From Sphingobacterium thalpophilum (GTDB lineage: Bacteria; Bacteroidota; Bacteroidia; Sphingobacteriales; Sphingobacteriaceae): DNA of 64,000 nucleotides. Shown in pieces: positions 26,811 through 36,886 of the stretch. The stretch is from contig NZ_CP151087.1 of assembly GCF_038396785.1 (NCBI RefSeq), positions 2,356,001 through 2,420,000 of the forward strand, in the 5' to 3' direction. Below the pieces are notes generated by a model. The model was not told where the DNA came from and did not search any database. It saw only the letters and a program-made list of their open reading frames with translations. A program made the position numbers and the translations under genes. Numbering within the stretch: position 1 is the first letter of the stretch; each line of letters begins with the position of its first letter.

Positions 26811-26859
26811 GTTTTCCACATTTGTTAAATTGTGGAAAACTTCAACTATTGTGGAAAAC
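26811..26859. promoter_or_regulatory. Cluster of three TGTGGAAAA boxes between ftsA and ftsZ
   Basis: GTTTTCCACA at 26811-26820 is followed by TGTGGAAAAC at 26831-26840 and again at 26850-26859. The first two form an inverted pair with a 10-bp spacer; the last two are direct copies 19 bp apart. The core resembles a DnaA box (TGTGGATAA) with T changed to A. A fourth copy, GTTTTCCACA, lies upstream of mraZ at 40901-40910. Confidence 0.5.
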
Positions 26860-28236
26860 TTACTTCTTATCTAAAAAACTTGCGTCATCGATTTCGTTGC
26901 CGTCTTTGATAAAACGTTTGAACCATGACAATAATCCTTGCTCTTTTTGTTGTTGTTCAGAAACCTCTTTTGTTGTCACCGTAGCAGCCTGCACTTTTTT
27001 CGATGGGGCGTGCATTTCTCTACGGCTATCTTCTTCTTCCTCATGGGATTGAATTCCCTTAATCAACAAGCCAATACTTGTTGCGTACAAAGGACTTTTC
27101 AATTCTTCAAACAACGGTTTTGGTAAAACCTCATTCTTAGAAAGATATTCATTCGGAAATCCGATACGACAATCTATCCCAGTAATATACTCAACAAGTT
27201 GTACCAGATGTTTTAATTGAGCACCACCACCGGTAATAACAATACCACCGATCAGCTTATTTTCATATCCAGAAGATTTGATTTCATAATACACGTGCTC
27301 AATAATTTCTTCCATTCTAGCTTGAATAATATAAGCCAAATTTTTAACGGAAATTTCCTTTGGTTCACGACCTTTCAATCCTGGCACACAAATCACCTCA
27401 TTTTCTTTATTTTCATCAGCTAGAGCCGATCCGAAACGAGTTTTCAACAATTCAGCCTGAGAACGCAAAACAGAACATCCCTGACGGATATCTTCCGTTA
27501 CAATATTACCGCCTAAAGGAATCACAGCAGTGTGACGAATAATTCCTTCATGGAAGATGGCAACATCTGTGGTTCCACCACCGATATCCACTAATACAAC
27601 ACCAGCATTTTTTTCGTCTTCATCCAATACAGCTTCAGAAGACGCTAAAGGTTCGAGAATCAATTCAGCAACTTCCAGATTGGAATTATCAATACATTTC
27701 TTGATATTTTTAATATCCGTTACACGTCCCGATATAATATGGAAGTTTGCTTCAATACGACGACCAGCCATACCGATTGGTTCGCGAATTCCGGGTTCGT
27801 TATCTACCGTAAACTCTTGTGGTAAAACATGTATAATTTCTTCTCCTGGAGGCAGTACCAGTTTATACATATCCGAAATCAGTCGTTCGATATCGCGTCG
27901 AATGATTTCATCATCACCATCAGTTTTGGTAAATATTCCACGGTGTTGAATACTTTTGATGTGTTGGCCAGCAATTCCCACATTCACCACTTTAATATCC
28001 ACATTGGACTGTGCTTCGGCTATCTCGACAGCCTCTAAAATACTTCCCACAGTTTTCTGGATATTAGCAACCACACCCCTGCTTACACCTGCAGAGTCAG
28101 CTTTGCCCACTCCTAATAATTCAATTTTGTTTCCTGAGCTACGTCTCCCAACCGTAACACAAATTTTGGTAGTACCAATATCGAGTCCCACGATAATTGG
28201 GTTTTCTCTTTCAATTTCTGCTGCCTTTGAGTTCAT
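26860..28236 (-). CDS. ftsA: Cell division protein FtsA
   Basis: Actin-like ATPase that tethers FtsZ to the membrane and recruits later division proteins. The 458-residue protein has IIVGLDIGTTKICVTVG (phosphate 1), the SHS2/1C domain, VVLVDIGGGTTDVAIF (phosphate 2) and GGIVITGGGAQL (adenosine motif). The C-terminus carries an amphipathic membrane-targeting helix (GLLSWFKRFI), about 20 residues from the end. It starts 25 bp after ftsQ, within the dcw run. Confidence 0.97.
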   Translation of the reverse strand: MNSKAAEIERENPIIVGLDIGTTKICVTVGRRSSGNKIELLGVGKADSAGVSRGVVANIQKTVGSILEAVEIAEAQSNVDIKVVNVGIAGQHIKSIQHRGIFTKTDGDDEIIRRDIERLISDMYKLVLPPGEEIIHVLPQEFTVDNEPGIREPIGMAGRRIEANFHIISGRVTDIKNIKKCIDNSNLEVAELILEPLASSEAVLDEDEKNAGVVLVDIGGGTTDVAIFHEGIIRHTAVIPLGGNIVTEDIRQGCSVLRSQAELLKTRFGSALADENKENEVICVPGLKGREPKEISVKNLAYIIQARMEEIIEHVYYEIKSSGYENKLIGGIVITGGGAQLKHLVQLVEYITGIDCRIGFPNEYLSKNEVLPKPLFEELKSPLYATSIGLLIKGIQSHEEEEDSRREMHAPSKKVQAATVTTKEVSEQQQKEQGLLSWFKRFIKDGNEIDDASFLDKK

Positions 28237-28261
28237 AATTTCCTGTATTGTTGCTGTATTA

Positions 28262-29098
28262 CTATAATGTATTATTTGCTACTTTTTTTGTTTGATCATC
28301 TGAAAAACTCCAGTTTCCCCGCTTTTCACAGATAATCTGACCTCCATATTTTACGTTGACAACACCGTAAGCATTTATACCCACTTTTGGCATGATCTGC
28401 GTATAAAAGGTCTTTAATAATTCAAATTTTTGTTCCAATGAATCTGCCGATCCAACAATCAATTGCTGTGTCCCTACACGAGGTACTAGTTCAATGTCCT
28501 TATCCGCGTTTACATATATCTGCACGACCTGATTACTCCATAATTCATCGTTTCGGATAAACTCAATGACTTTTACCAAATCTTTCACCAGTGGTGTTGA
28601 TATGGTATCCAGGGCTTCATTATATCCTTCTGCGATGTTACCCGTTGCAACCATGATATGCGGTATATACTTCAACGTTGTCGGTATCTTCAGCCCATTG
28701 GGGTCTACATAAAATTCCTTTCCATTTTTGTTGATGACCCGCATGACAGCCTCGCGCTGACTAATATTAATTCTGATCGTACCATCCATATCGGCATGTA
28801 TACTGGCATCTGAAACATACGCTAATTTGCGCAAGGTTTTTTCAACCTTTTGAAAGGGAATTCCATTGACTTTCTTTCCCGCGAAACTACCATAGTTTTG
28901 TTCGATCAGTTTGGAGATATCAGCCTGATCAATAAAAGCTTCTGTGCCTTCAATGACAATTTTAATATCTTTACAAACCTGCTGCTCATCACGTTTCCCC
29001 ACAATAGTCATAATCACGACGACAACTATTACGCCGATAAAAAACAGCGTAAAGTAGAGTACACGATTCCATTGTATGTTACGTAACTTTTTAAGCAT
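28262..29098 (-). CDS. ftsQ: Cell division protein FtsQ/DivIB
   Basis: Bitopic division protein that links early and late divisome parts. The 278-residue protein has a short basic N-terminus, a membrane segment (about 13-32), a POTRA domain (VIEGTEAFIDQADISKLIEQNYG...VEKTLRKLAYVSDASIHADMDGTIRINI), and the FtsQ beta domain (REAVMRVINKNGKEFYVDPNGLKIP). Its ATG overlaps the murC end by 8 bp. Confidence 0.92.
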   Translation of the reverse strand: MLKKLRNIQWNRVLYFTLFFIGVIVVVVIMTIVGKRDEQQVCKDIKIVIEGTEAFIDQADISKLIEQNYGSFAGKKVNGIPFQKVEKTLRKLAYVSDASIHADMDGTIRINISQREAVMRVINKNGKEFYVDPNGLKIPTTLKYIPHIMVATGNIAEGYNEALDTISTPLVKDLVKVIEFIRNDELWSNQVVQIYVNADKDIELVPRVGTQQLIVGSADSLEQKFELLKTFYTQIMPKVGINAYGVVNVKYGGQIICEKRGNWSFSDDQTKKVANNTL

Positions 29099-30446
29099 GC
29101 TCTAAAACTGCCTGTAACGGTTTAACCAATTTGTCAATATCACCTGCCCCAACTGTGACAATCAGTTCCGGCTTTTCATCGCGCGCGAATTCCAAGACTT
29201 CTTCTGCTGTTACAAGCTGTTTTTTCTCTGCCGTAATTTTATCCAATAACCAACTCGAATTGATCCCTTCAATAGGAAGCTCCCGTGCTGGATAAATTTC
29301 CATTAACAACAGATTGTCTGCCATAGACAACACCTCTGCGAAACCATCCACAAAATCCCGAGTACGGGTAAATAAATGCGGCTGAAAGACCACATTTAGT
29401 TTTTTTGTGGGATACAATTTGCGCATCGAAGTTAAAAATGCACGCAGTTCCTCTGGATGGTGCGCATAGTCATCGATATACACCGCTCCAGGTTTACGGA
29501 CAATATATTCAAACCTTCTTTTCACTCCTTTGAATGTTGTCAATGCTTTCTTGATCGCTTCATTTTCAATCCCAAGTAAACGGGCTACTGCAATCGCGGC
29601 TACCGCATTTTCAACATTGTGGGTACCAGGAATACCTAAATGGATATCATCTATCCGCCCGTTGGTATCTTGGTAGTCAAAAAAGAACTCTCCGTCGCGT
29701 ACATGCACATTGGAAGCATATGCATCAGCGATTTCATGGCCTGAATAACTTATTTGCCCCGCAAACTCGAGGCCTTTTTTTATAATACGTGTTCCCCCTT
29801 CAACTACTTTATCCAAGAACAATTGGAATGATTCGAGCAGATGGCTGCGATCTCCATAAATGTCCAAATGATCAGCATCCGAAGAAGTTACTATTGCGAT
29901 ATTGGGGTGAAGTGTCAGAAATGAACGATCAAATTCGTCAGCCTCAACCACAACTGTATTATTATTTCCATAAAGCACATTGGTACCGTAATTAGAACTG
30001 ATTCCACCCAAAAAGGCAGAACAGTCGTAACCCGAATCTTTCAATACATGTGCCACCATTGTAGAAGTTGTCGTTTTACCATGTGTACCGGCAACAGCAA
30101 CCGTAAATCTACTCTCACTAATGATCCCCAAAACCTGCGATCTCTTATATAGTATATGTCCTTGAGATTCCAAAAAAGCTTTAATCTTCGAATCTTTAGG
30201 AATGGCTGGTGTAAAAATGACTAATGTCTCCGCTGTAGGTGCGTGAAAAATAGCATCAATTGTATTGATATCATCCTGATATGAGATCGCTATTCCTTCC
30301 TTGACTAAGGTTTTAGTCAGTTCAGTTTCTGTACGGTCATATCCATTCACCTCACAGCCCAAATGCTTAAAATAGCGCGCAAGACCACTCATGCCTATAC
30401 CTCCTATTCCGATCAAGTAAACTTGTTTTATTGCATCTAGATTCAT
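29091..30446 (-). CDS. murC: UDP-N-acetylmuramate--L-alanine ligase
   Basis: Adds L-Ala to UDP-MurNAc, the first peptide step. The start is the ATG at 30446 (MNLDAIKQVYLIGIGGIGMSGLA), seven bases after murG; the longer frame upstream merely runs through the murG end. The product is 451 residues. The Rossmann-like N-domain GIGGIGMSGLARY, ATP site AGTHGKTTTSTMVA and ligase C-domain (DDYAHHPEELRAFL, QPHLFTR) are typical. Confidence 0.96.
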   Translation of the reverse strand: MNLDAIKQVYLIGIGGIGMSGLARYFKHLGCEVNGYDRTETELTKTLVKEGIAISYQDDINTIDAIFHAPTAETLVIFTPAIPKDSKIKAFLESQGHILYKRSQVLGIISESRFTVAVAGTHGKTTTSTMVAHVLKDSGYDCSAFLGGISSNYGTNVLYGNNNTVVVEADEFDRSFLTLHPNIAIVTSSDADHLDIYGDRSHLLESFQLFLDKVVEGGTRIIKKGLEFAGQISYSGHEIADAYASNVHVRDGEFFFDYQDTNGRIDDIHLGIPGTHNVENAVAAIAVARLLGIENEAIKKALTTFKGVKRRFEYIVRKPGAVYIDDYAHHPEELRAFLTSMRKLYPTKKLNVVFQPHLFTRTRDFVDGFAEVLSMADNLLLMEIYPARELPIEGINSSWLLDKITAEKKQLVTAEEVLEFARDEKPELIVTVGAGDIDKLVKPLQAVLEHA

Positions 30447-30453
30447 ACTTCGT

Positions 30454-31557
30454 CTATTTTTTATTAACCAATTTATACACCTCCTCGGCAATCTGCACGT
30501 CAGCATCCAACTTACCGAGTTTTTTAATATTTTCACTTAATTGTGCGATATGAGCTGCATCTTTTAATAAATTTAAAGCAGCAGGGACCAAGTCTTTTTT
30601 TGCATCACTATCCTTAACCAATAACGCAGCATCTTTATTAACCAATGCCATTGCATTTTTGGTCTGATGGTCTTCGGCCACATTGGGCGAAGGCACAAGG
30701 ATTACAGGTTTACCGACTACACAGAGCTCGGAAATTGTACCAGCTCCAGCGCGGCTAATAATTAAATCTGCCGCAGCATAAGCATAATCCATACGCTGTA
30801 GAAAGGCCAACATCTTGATATTACCAGAAAGTTTACCTGCCAACTCCGCTTGTAGGTTTTCAACGTAGAAACTACCGCATTGCCAAATTACTTGAATGTC
30901 CTCTCCCTTTAACTCATTTAGGTAAGCAACGACACTTTCATTTAATGTTTTAGCCCCCAAACTACCGCCGAGCAGCAAAATTGTCTTTTTGTGTGGATCT
31001 AACCCAAAGAACGTTAAAGCTTCTTCTCTTTTCCCCGCTATCGCAATGGACTCGCGTCTTATTGGGTTCCCGGTAAGTAATACCTTCTCAGCAGGAAAAA
31101 ATTGCTCCATCCCCTCATAGGCGACACATATCTTTGCTGCCTTTGCCCCAACTTTTTTATTGGTCACACCTGCATAGGAATTTTGTTCCTGTACAACGGT
31201 TGGCACGCCCAATTTATTCGCCATCATTAACAAAGGTCCAGAGGCAAAACCACCTACACCCACTGCCACATCCGGTCTAAAATCCTTAATTACACTTTTT
31301 GCCTTATTCAAACTTTTCATAAGCTTAAATGGCAAGAAGATATTTTTCCACAGCTGTTTTCTATTGATCCCCTGAATATCAAGTCCAATAATCGGATATC
31401 CGGCAGCTGGTACTTTATCCATTTCCATCCGGCCATTGGCACCCACAAATAGAATTTCATTTGCAGGATCCATTGCCTTCAGTGCATTTGCAATTGAAAT
31501 CGCCGGAAAGATATGTCCTCCGGTTCCACCACCACTAATAATTACACGAATTGCCAT
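30454..31557 (-). CDS. murG: Lipid II synthase MurG (UDP-GlcNAc transferase)
   Basis: Adds GlcNAc to lipid I on the inner leaflet to give lipid II. The product is 367 residues from the ATG at 31557. N-terminal GGGTGGHIFPAISIA, GVGGFASGP and the donor-binding LIISRAGAGTISELCVVGKPVILVPSPN are all MurG hallmarks. It follows ftsW by 13 bp. Confidence 0.96.
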   Translation of the reverse strand: MAIRVIISGGGTGGHIFPAISIANALKAMDPANEILFVGANGRMEMDKVPAAGYPIIGLDIQGINRKQLWKNIFLPFKLMKSLNKAKSVIKDFRPDVAVGVGGFASGPLLMMANKLGVPTVVQEQNSYAGVTNKKVGAKAAKICVAYEGMEQFFPAEKVLLTGNPIRRESIAIAGKREEALTFFGLDPHKKTILLLGGSLGAKTLNESVVAYLNELKGEDIQVIWQCGSFYVENLQAELAGKLSGNIKMLAFLQRMDYAYAAADLIISRAGAGTISELCVVGKPVILVPSPNVAEDHQTKNAMALVNKDAALLVKDSDAKKDLVPAALNLLKDAAHIAQLSENIKKLGKLDADVQIAEEVYKLVNKK

Positions 31558-31570
31558 GCTCAATTTTTTA

Positions 31571-32770
31571 TTATGCTGGAATTGATCCTATAACCACTTT
31601 TTTCGGTTTAGGCTTTTCATCCAGCTCTTCTTTACCTTTTAATTCTTCAATATTTCTGCTCACACTCAGGATAATTCCTAAAGCGACACTCGTAAATAAA
31701 ATAGATGTTCCTCCCATACTCACTAGTGGAAGAGGAACCCCCGTAACTGGTCCTAAGCCTACAGCAACAGCCATATTTGCTAGGGCCTGAATCGTCAAAC
31801 TAAATCCCAAACCCGCAGCCAAGAAAGTACCAAAAGCTTTGGGACTCATCGTGACAATACGTATACATCGATACATAAAGGCCAGATATAGAAATAGTAG
31901 GATTACCCCACCGACTGTCCCGTACTCCTCAATAATAATAGCATATATAAAATCTGAGTAAGGATGCGGCAACACATTACGCTGCACGCTATTTCCAGGT
32001 CCTTTTCCAAAAAGCCCTCCAGTCGCTATAGCAATTTTCGCATTGTTTGCCTGATAATTTTTATCATCCTGGAAGGATACCGTTTTATCTACTTTTTCAG
32101 TATGAAAAAAAGATTTTACCCGACTGATATAGGTTGCCCTACGTGGACCGAAAAAGATAACCATCATCAGAAGAATACCACCACCACAGCAGACGATAGC
32201 AATTTGTTTAAAACTAATCCGACCGATCAACAGCAATAAAACACTCACTCCAAATAGCATTAATGCTGTAGATAAGTTGGCCAAGGCAATCAGAATAAAT
32301 ACACCGCACACCGATCCCATAATAGGTAAGAACGATTTTTTAACATCCTTGATCTCTTCCTGTTTCCGGGATAACATCCGCGCAAGAAAGACAATGAGTG
32401 ACAACTTTGCCAAATCCGATGTTTGAAACGTTAAACCGATACCGGGTATGGTCAACCAACGACTTGCCTCATTAACTTTACTACCAAACAATAAAGTAAA
32501 CAGCAATAAGGGGATTGTAATGCCCATCATAATTTTGGATATACCAGCGTAATACCGATAATCCAACTTATGGGAAAGATACATGAGGATAAACCCAACG
32601 GCAATAATAGAAAAGTGTTTTAACAAATACATTTCTGTTCCCTTCCCTTCTTTATACGCCAACGTACCCACCGAACTGTATACAGCCAAAAGTGACCATC
32701 CCGATAAGATAATCACAATGATCCATATCCATCGATCACCCTTCAATTTAGACATTATATTCTGTAGCAT
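31571..32770 (-). CDS. ftsW: SEDS-family peptidoglycan polymerase FtsW
   Basis: Polytopic glycosyltransferase that polymerises septal lipid II with FtsI. The 399-residue protein has about ten membrane segments, the SEDS motif KLSLIVFLARML after DLA, HPYSDFIYAIIIEEYG (the loop with the family Glu) and PLPLVSMGGTS. AGGAGG six bases before the ATG at 32770 fixes the start over the ATG five codons later. Confidence 0.95.
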   Translation of the reverse strand: MLQNIMSKLKGDRWIWIIVIILSGWSLLAVYSSVGTLAYKEGKGTEMYLLKHFSIIAVGFILMYLSHKLDYRYYAGISKIMMGITIPLLLFTLLFGSKVNEASRWLTIPGIGLTFQTSDLAKLSLIVFLARMLSRKQEEIKDVKKSFLPIMGSVCGVFILIALANLSTALMLFGVSVLLLLIGRISFKQIAIVCCGGGILLMMVIFFGPRRATYISRVKSFFHTEKVDKTVSFQDDKNYQANNAKIAIATGGLFGKGPGNSVQRNVLPHPYSDFIYAIIIEEYGTVGGVILLFLYLAFMYRCIRIVTMSPKAFGTFLAAGLGFSLTIQALANMAVAVGLGPVTGVPLPLVSMGGTSILFTSVALGIILSVSRNIEELKGKEELDEKPKPKKVVIGSIPA

Positions 32771-32800
32771 ATCCTTCCTCCTCTTACTGGGTTACACCAT

Positions 32801-34177
32801 TTATAATTCCATTACAGCCGCTTTAAATTTATCGCCACGATCTTCATAGTTCTTGAACCAATCAAAACTAGCGCAAGCAGGAGACAATAAGACGGTATCA
32901 CCTTTTTGCGCCAAGTGCGAAGCCAACACCACCGCATCTTGCATAGAGGTGCTATTGACAATAATCTCCACATCTTGTTCAAATGCTTTATGAATAGCAG
33001 CCGTATCTTTTCCCAAACAAACAATAGCACGCACTTTGTCTTTCACCAAATCAGCAAGCATACTGTAATCGTTTCCTTTATCTACACCACCTAATAACAA
33101 TACGATTGGTGTAGAGAAACTTTCCAAAGCATACCATACCGAATTTACATTCGTTGCCTTTGAATCGTTAATGTAATTCACACCGCCGATACAGGCTACA
33201 TGTTCCAGGCGATGTGGAATATTCACATACGAGCCCATGCTCTCTTTCATCACTTGATTTCTCAATTCCTGCACTTTCGCAATTAACCCAGAAGCCATGC
33301 TATTATAAATATTATGCTTCCCCTGCAATGACAATTCCTCAGCTCTCATAGTGAATGTATCGTTATTTGGTGTATTAATAATTATTGTTTTATTGGCATT
33401 TAAATAAGCGCCCAATTCAACAAGTTGTTCCTGTGTAAAAGGCAAATAGGTCCCTTTACTACGATGTCTTTCCAATCCTTTAATTGTTTCTGGATCGTCT
33501 AGACAGTATATAAAATAATCGTTCTCCGTTTGATTCTGAATCATCCTGAATTTTGAATCCACATAATTTTCCATTTTATGGTCATAGCGATCCAAATGAT
33601 CAGGCGTAATATTCAATATAACAGCAACATCTGCTCTAAAATGGTACATATCGTCCAGCATAAAGCTTGATATTTCCAAGACATAGCAATCAAACTGTTC
33701 TTTAGCTACCTGAAGCGCAAAGCTCTTTCCAATATTACCAGCCAATCCAACATTTAAACCGCCATGCTTAAGCATTTCATAAGTCAACATCGTCGTCGTA
33801 GACTTACCGTTTGATCCTGTAATACAGATTAACTTTGCATCAGTGTATTGTGCCGCAAATTCAATTTCTGCAATCACGGGTATATTGTTTGCTTTCAGAG
33901 CGACCACCAAAGGCACCGTCTCTGGAATACCGGGGCTCTTCACAACCAAAGCGGCATTCAAAATCCGTGCTTCATCGTGATTACCTTCTTCAAAAGCTAT
34001 TCCCTCGACTTTCAATTGTTCCTTATAGTGGTCCGCAATCAGTCCCTTATCTGATACAAATACATCAAATCCCTTTTCTTTTCCAAGAATAGCCGTTCCA
34101 ACACCGCTTTCGCCGGCGCCTAAAATGACCAAACTTCCAGATTGAGGATAATATGTTGTTGCAATGTTTGACATCAT
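32801..34177 (-). CDS. murD: UDP-N-acetylmuramoylalanine--D-glutamate ligase
   Basis: Adds D-Glu to UDP-MurNAc-L-Ala. The 458-residue protein has the N-domain VILGAGESGVGTA, ATP site CITGSNGKSTTTML, NITPDHLDRYD, and the C-domain YINDSKATNVNSVWYAL and LLSPACASFDWFKNYEDRG, a strong MurD signature. Start and mraY stop overlap as TAATG, and a second ATG follows at once. Confidence 0.97.
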   Translation of the reverse strand: MMSNIATTYYPQSGSLVILGAGESGVGTAILGKEKGFDVFVSDKGLIADHYKEQLKVEGIAFEEGNHDEARILNAALVVKSPGIPETVPLVVALKANNIPVIAEIEFAAQYTDAKLICITGSNGKSTTTMLTYEMLKHGGLNVGLAGNIGKSFALQVAKEQFDCYVLEISSFMLDDMYHFRADVAVILNITPDHLDRYDHKMENYVDSKFRMIQNQTENDYFIYCLDDPETIKGLERHRSKGTYLPFTQEQLVELGAYLNANKTIIINTPNNDTFTMRAEELSLQGKHNIYNSMASGLIAKVQELRNQVMKESMGSYVNIPHRLEHVACIGGVNYINDSKATNVNSVWYALESFSTPIVLLLGGVDKGNDYSMLADLVKDKVRAIVCLGKDTAAIHKAFEQDVEIIVNSTSMQDAVVLASHLAQKGDTVLLSPACASFDWFKNYEDRGDKFKAAVMEL

Positions 34178-35421
34178 TATCTAATTTTCAATGTTACAAT
34201 AGTAAGAATGGCCAATATGATTCCTACAATAACAAAACGTGTTACAATTTTCGCTTCGTGATACCCCTTCTTCTGAAAATGGTGATGTAATGGCGACATC
34301 AAAAAGATCCGTCTACCCTCACCATACTTCTTCTTCGTGTATTTGAAATACGACACTTGAAGAATAACCGAAAGGTTTTCCAACAGAAATACACCACATA
34401 AAATCGGAATCAACAGTTCTTTCCGAATCAGGATAGCAAAGGCAGCAATTATACCTCCTATTGCCAAACTTCCCGTATCACCCATAAAAACTTGGGCAGG
34501 ATACGTGTTATACCATAAGAAACCTACGCAAGCCCCCACAAATGCCCCGGCGAAAATCACGAGTTCTCCGGAATTGGGGATATACATAATATTGAGGTAA
34601 TCTGAAAAGATTACGTTACCTGACACGTACGCCAAAATGGCTAAAGTAACACCAATGATAGCGGATGTACTCGTGGCTAAACCATCGATACCGTCCGTAA
34701 TATTTGCGCCGTTTGAAACTGCCGTAACGATAAAAATAACGACAACTAAAAAGACAACGAAAGTCAGATAATCGCTCTGCAGTCCGAATATTTTAAACAC
34801 CTTAGCATAATCAAACTCATTATTTTTATAAAACGGAATATTTGTCTTAGATGATTTCACGTTTTCAGCATAGGTCTTCTCACCTGTACCTTCATTGATA
34901 ACCACTTCAACGGGCTTGGTAGAGGTTGGTTTATCCACCCCTTTTCGAACAACGATATCTGGATGAAAGTACATCGTACAAGCAATTATGGCTCCCAAGC
35001 CAACTTGTCCAACAACCTTAAACTTACCAGCTAAGCCCTCTTTATTATGTCTAAAAACCTTTATATAATCATCTAAAAATCCAATTGCACCCATCCAAAG
35101 TGTTGTCACAATCATGATAATCACATAGATATTCGTCAATTTTGCAAATAACAAGGTCGGGATAAGGATACCTGCAATGATGATGATCCCACCCATTGTT
35201 GGCGTACCAGCTTTCTTTTTTTCTCCTTCAAGCCCCAAATCACGAATTGTCTCGCCAACTTGCTTATTATGCAAGAATTGAATCAATTTTCCCCCAAAAA
35301 CCGTGGTAATAATCAATGAAGCGATTACAGCCATAGATGTCCGAAAGGAGATGTATTGAAACAACCCTCCTCCAGGTATATGAATATATTCGCTAAGCCA
35401 CGTAAAAAGATGGTACAACAT
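34177..35421 (-). CDS. mraY: Phospho-MurNAc-pentapeptide transferase MraY
   Basis: Moves phospho-MurNAc-pentapeptide to undecaprenyl phosphate to make lipid I. The 414-residue polytopic protein has TPTMGG, the metal-site [23 protein letters not shown], and [10 protein letters not shown]. It is about 50 residues longer than the E. coli enzyme, mainly from a soluble insert at roughly 150-200 (with [16 protein letters not shown]); such inserts are, as far as I recall, common in this phylum. It follows murE by 4 bp and overlaps murD by one base. Confidence 0.97.
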   Translation of the reverse strand: MLYHLFTWLSEYIHIPGGGLFQYISFRTSMAVIASLIITTVFGGKLIQFLHNKQVGETIRDLGLEGEKKKAGTPTMGGIIIIAGILIPTLLFAKLTNIYVIIMIVTTLWMGAIGFLDDYIKVFRHNKEGLAGKFKVVGQVGLGAIIACTMYFHPDIVVRKGVDKPTSTKPVEVVINEGTGEKTYAENVKSSKTNIPFYKNNEFDYAKVFKIFGLQSDYLTFVVFLVVVIFIVTAVSNGANITDGIDGLATSTSAIIGVTLAILAYVSGNVIFSDYLNIMYIPNSGELVIFAGAFVGACVGFLWYNTYPAQVFMGDTGSLAIGGIIAAFAILIRKELLIPILCGVFLLENLSVILQVSYFKYTKKKYGEGRRIFLMSPLHHHFQKKGYHEAKIVTRFVIVGIILAILTIVTLKIR

Positions 35422-35425
35422 ATTT

Positions 35426-36886
35426 CTATTGTTCGTTAAATGTATTCTCTAAAACTTCTTTATCATCAAAATGATGCTTCACACCATTTACATCCTGATA
35501 TTTCTCATGTCCTTTTCCTGCCACTAGGATAATATCGCCGGGACTAGCTAGCTGATATGCTGTGCGTATTGCTTCCTTACGATCCGCTATAGAAAGCGTC
35601 TTCACTTTTTGATCCGTCGCCACACCAGCTTCAATATCTTTAATAATCTGATAAGGATCTTCTGTACGTGGATTGTCGGAGGTAATCAAAAAACGATCAC
35701 TATAGCGCAAAGCTGCTTCAGCCATTTCAGGTCGTTTGGTCTTATCCCGATCGCCGCCGCATCCTAACACCGTAATGATTTTTTGCTCTGGGCGTCGCAA
35801 TGAACTTATAGTCTTCAACACATTTTCAACCGCATCAGGTGTATGCGCGTAGTCTACGATTCCAAAAACACCCGAAGCCGATTTCATCGTTTCAAATCGT
35901 CCTTCTGCACCTTTCAAGGTACTGAGTGCGGTCAACACTTTCACCGTTTCCTGCTCAAGCAAGATAGCGGCAGCATAAACCGCCAAAAGGTTATATGCAT
36001 TGAAATCGCCGATCAATTTCACCCATACTTCCTGTCCGTCAACACTCATCAACATCCCGTCGAAATGGCTTTCGATCACCTTTGCTTTAAAATCTGCACC
36101 AGAACGCAAGCCATAACTTTTCCGGTGTGCCACTGTATTTTGAAGCATGACCTGACCATTTCTATCATCAGCATTCGTCAACGCAAAAGCATTCGCATCC
36201 AAATCGTCAAAAAACTTCTTTTTCGCTTTAATATAGTTATCAAAGGTTTTATGGAAATCCAGGTGATCGTGCGTAATATTCGTGAATATTGCGCCCGCAA
36301 ACACCAAGCCTGCTATACGTTCCTGAACGACAGCATGTGAACTAACCTCCATAAATGCATAGTCACAGCCATCATCAACCATATCCCGTAACAATTTATT
36401 CAATTGAATAGGGTCTGGTGTTGTATGTGTTGCCGGTATAATCTTCGTTCCAATCTGGTTTTGCACCGTAGATAATAAGCCCACATGGTAGCCCAACTCC
36501 GTAAACAGCTGAAACAACAATGTAGCTACTGTCGTTTTACCATTTGTGCCGGTCACACCGACCAACTTCAGCTGTTCCGAAGGATTTCCGTAGAAATTAG
36601 CAGCAGCCACACCCAAAGCATAAGCAGAATCGGCCACTAAGATATAGGCGACAGAGTCTAATGTCTCTTTTGGTAACTCTTCTACAATAACGGCTCTTGC
36701 TCCCGAAGTAATTGCCTTGTCTACAAACAAATGACCATCTGTTTGAACACCCCGCACTGCGATAAACAAACTTCCCAACTCCACTTTTCTGGAATCAAAG
36801 CACAAAGAGTGCACATCGACCTCTTCAAGGTTCCCTACAACCTGCTGTACAGGAATAGCATGCAATACTTTTTTTAAATCCATCAT
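35426..36886 (-). CDS. murE: UDP-MurNAc-L-alanyl-D-glutamate--2,6-diaminopimelate ligase
   Basis: Adds the third stem-peptide residue. The 486-residue protein has [19 protein letters not shown] site [25 protein letters not shown], and DNPRTEDP. The DNPR box is the mark of meso-diaminopimelate specificity, so the wall should be of the mDAP type. Start overlaps the ftsI stop in the same TAATGATG arrangement as mraY-murD. Confidence 0.96.
   Translation of the reverse strand: MMDLKKVLHAIPVQQVVGNLEEVDVHSLCFDSRKVELGSLFIAVRGVQTDGHLFVDKAITSGARAVIVEELPKETLDSVAYILVADSAYALGVAAANFYGNPSEQLKLVGVTGTNGKTTVATLLFQLFTELGYHVGLLSTVQNQIGTKIIPATHTTPDPIQLNKLLRDMVDDGCDYAFMEVSSHAVVQERIAGLVFAGAIFTNITHDHLDFHKTFDNYIKAKKKFFDDLDANAFALTNADDRNGQVMLQNTVAHRKSYGLRSGADFKAKVIESHFDGMLMSVDGQEVWVKLIGDFNAYNLLAVYAAAILLEQETVKVLTALSTLKGAEGRFETMKSASGVFGIVDYAHTPDAVENVLKTISSLRRPEQKIITVLGCGGDRDKTKRPEMAEAALRYSDRFLITSDNPRTEDPYQIIKDIEAGVATDQKVKTLSIADRKEAIRTAYQLASPGDIILVAGKGHEKYQDVNGVKHHFDDKEVLENTFNEQ

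Noticed and set aside
26349..28267. Several plus-strand frames of 60-130 codons over ftsZ and ftsA
   Set aside because: They are antisense shadows of the conserved genes, with low-complexity or unrelated sequences.
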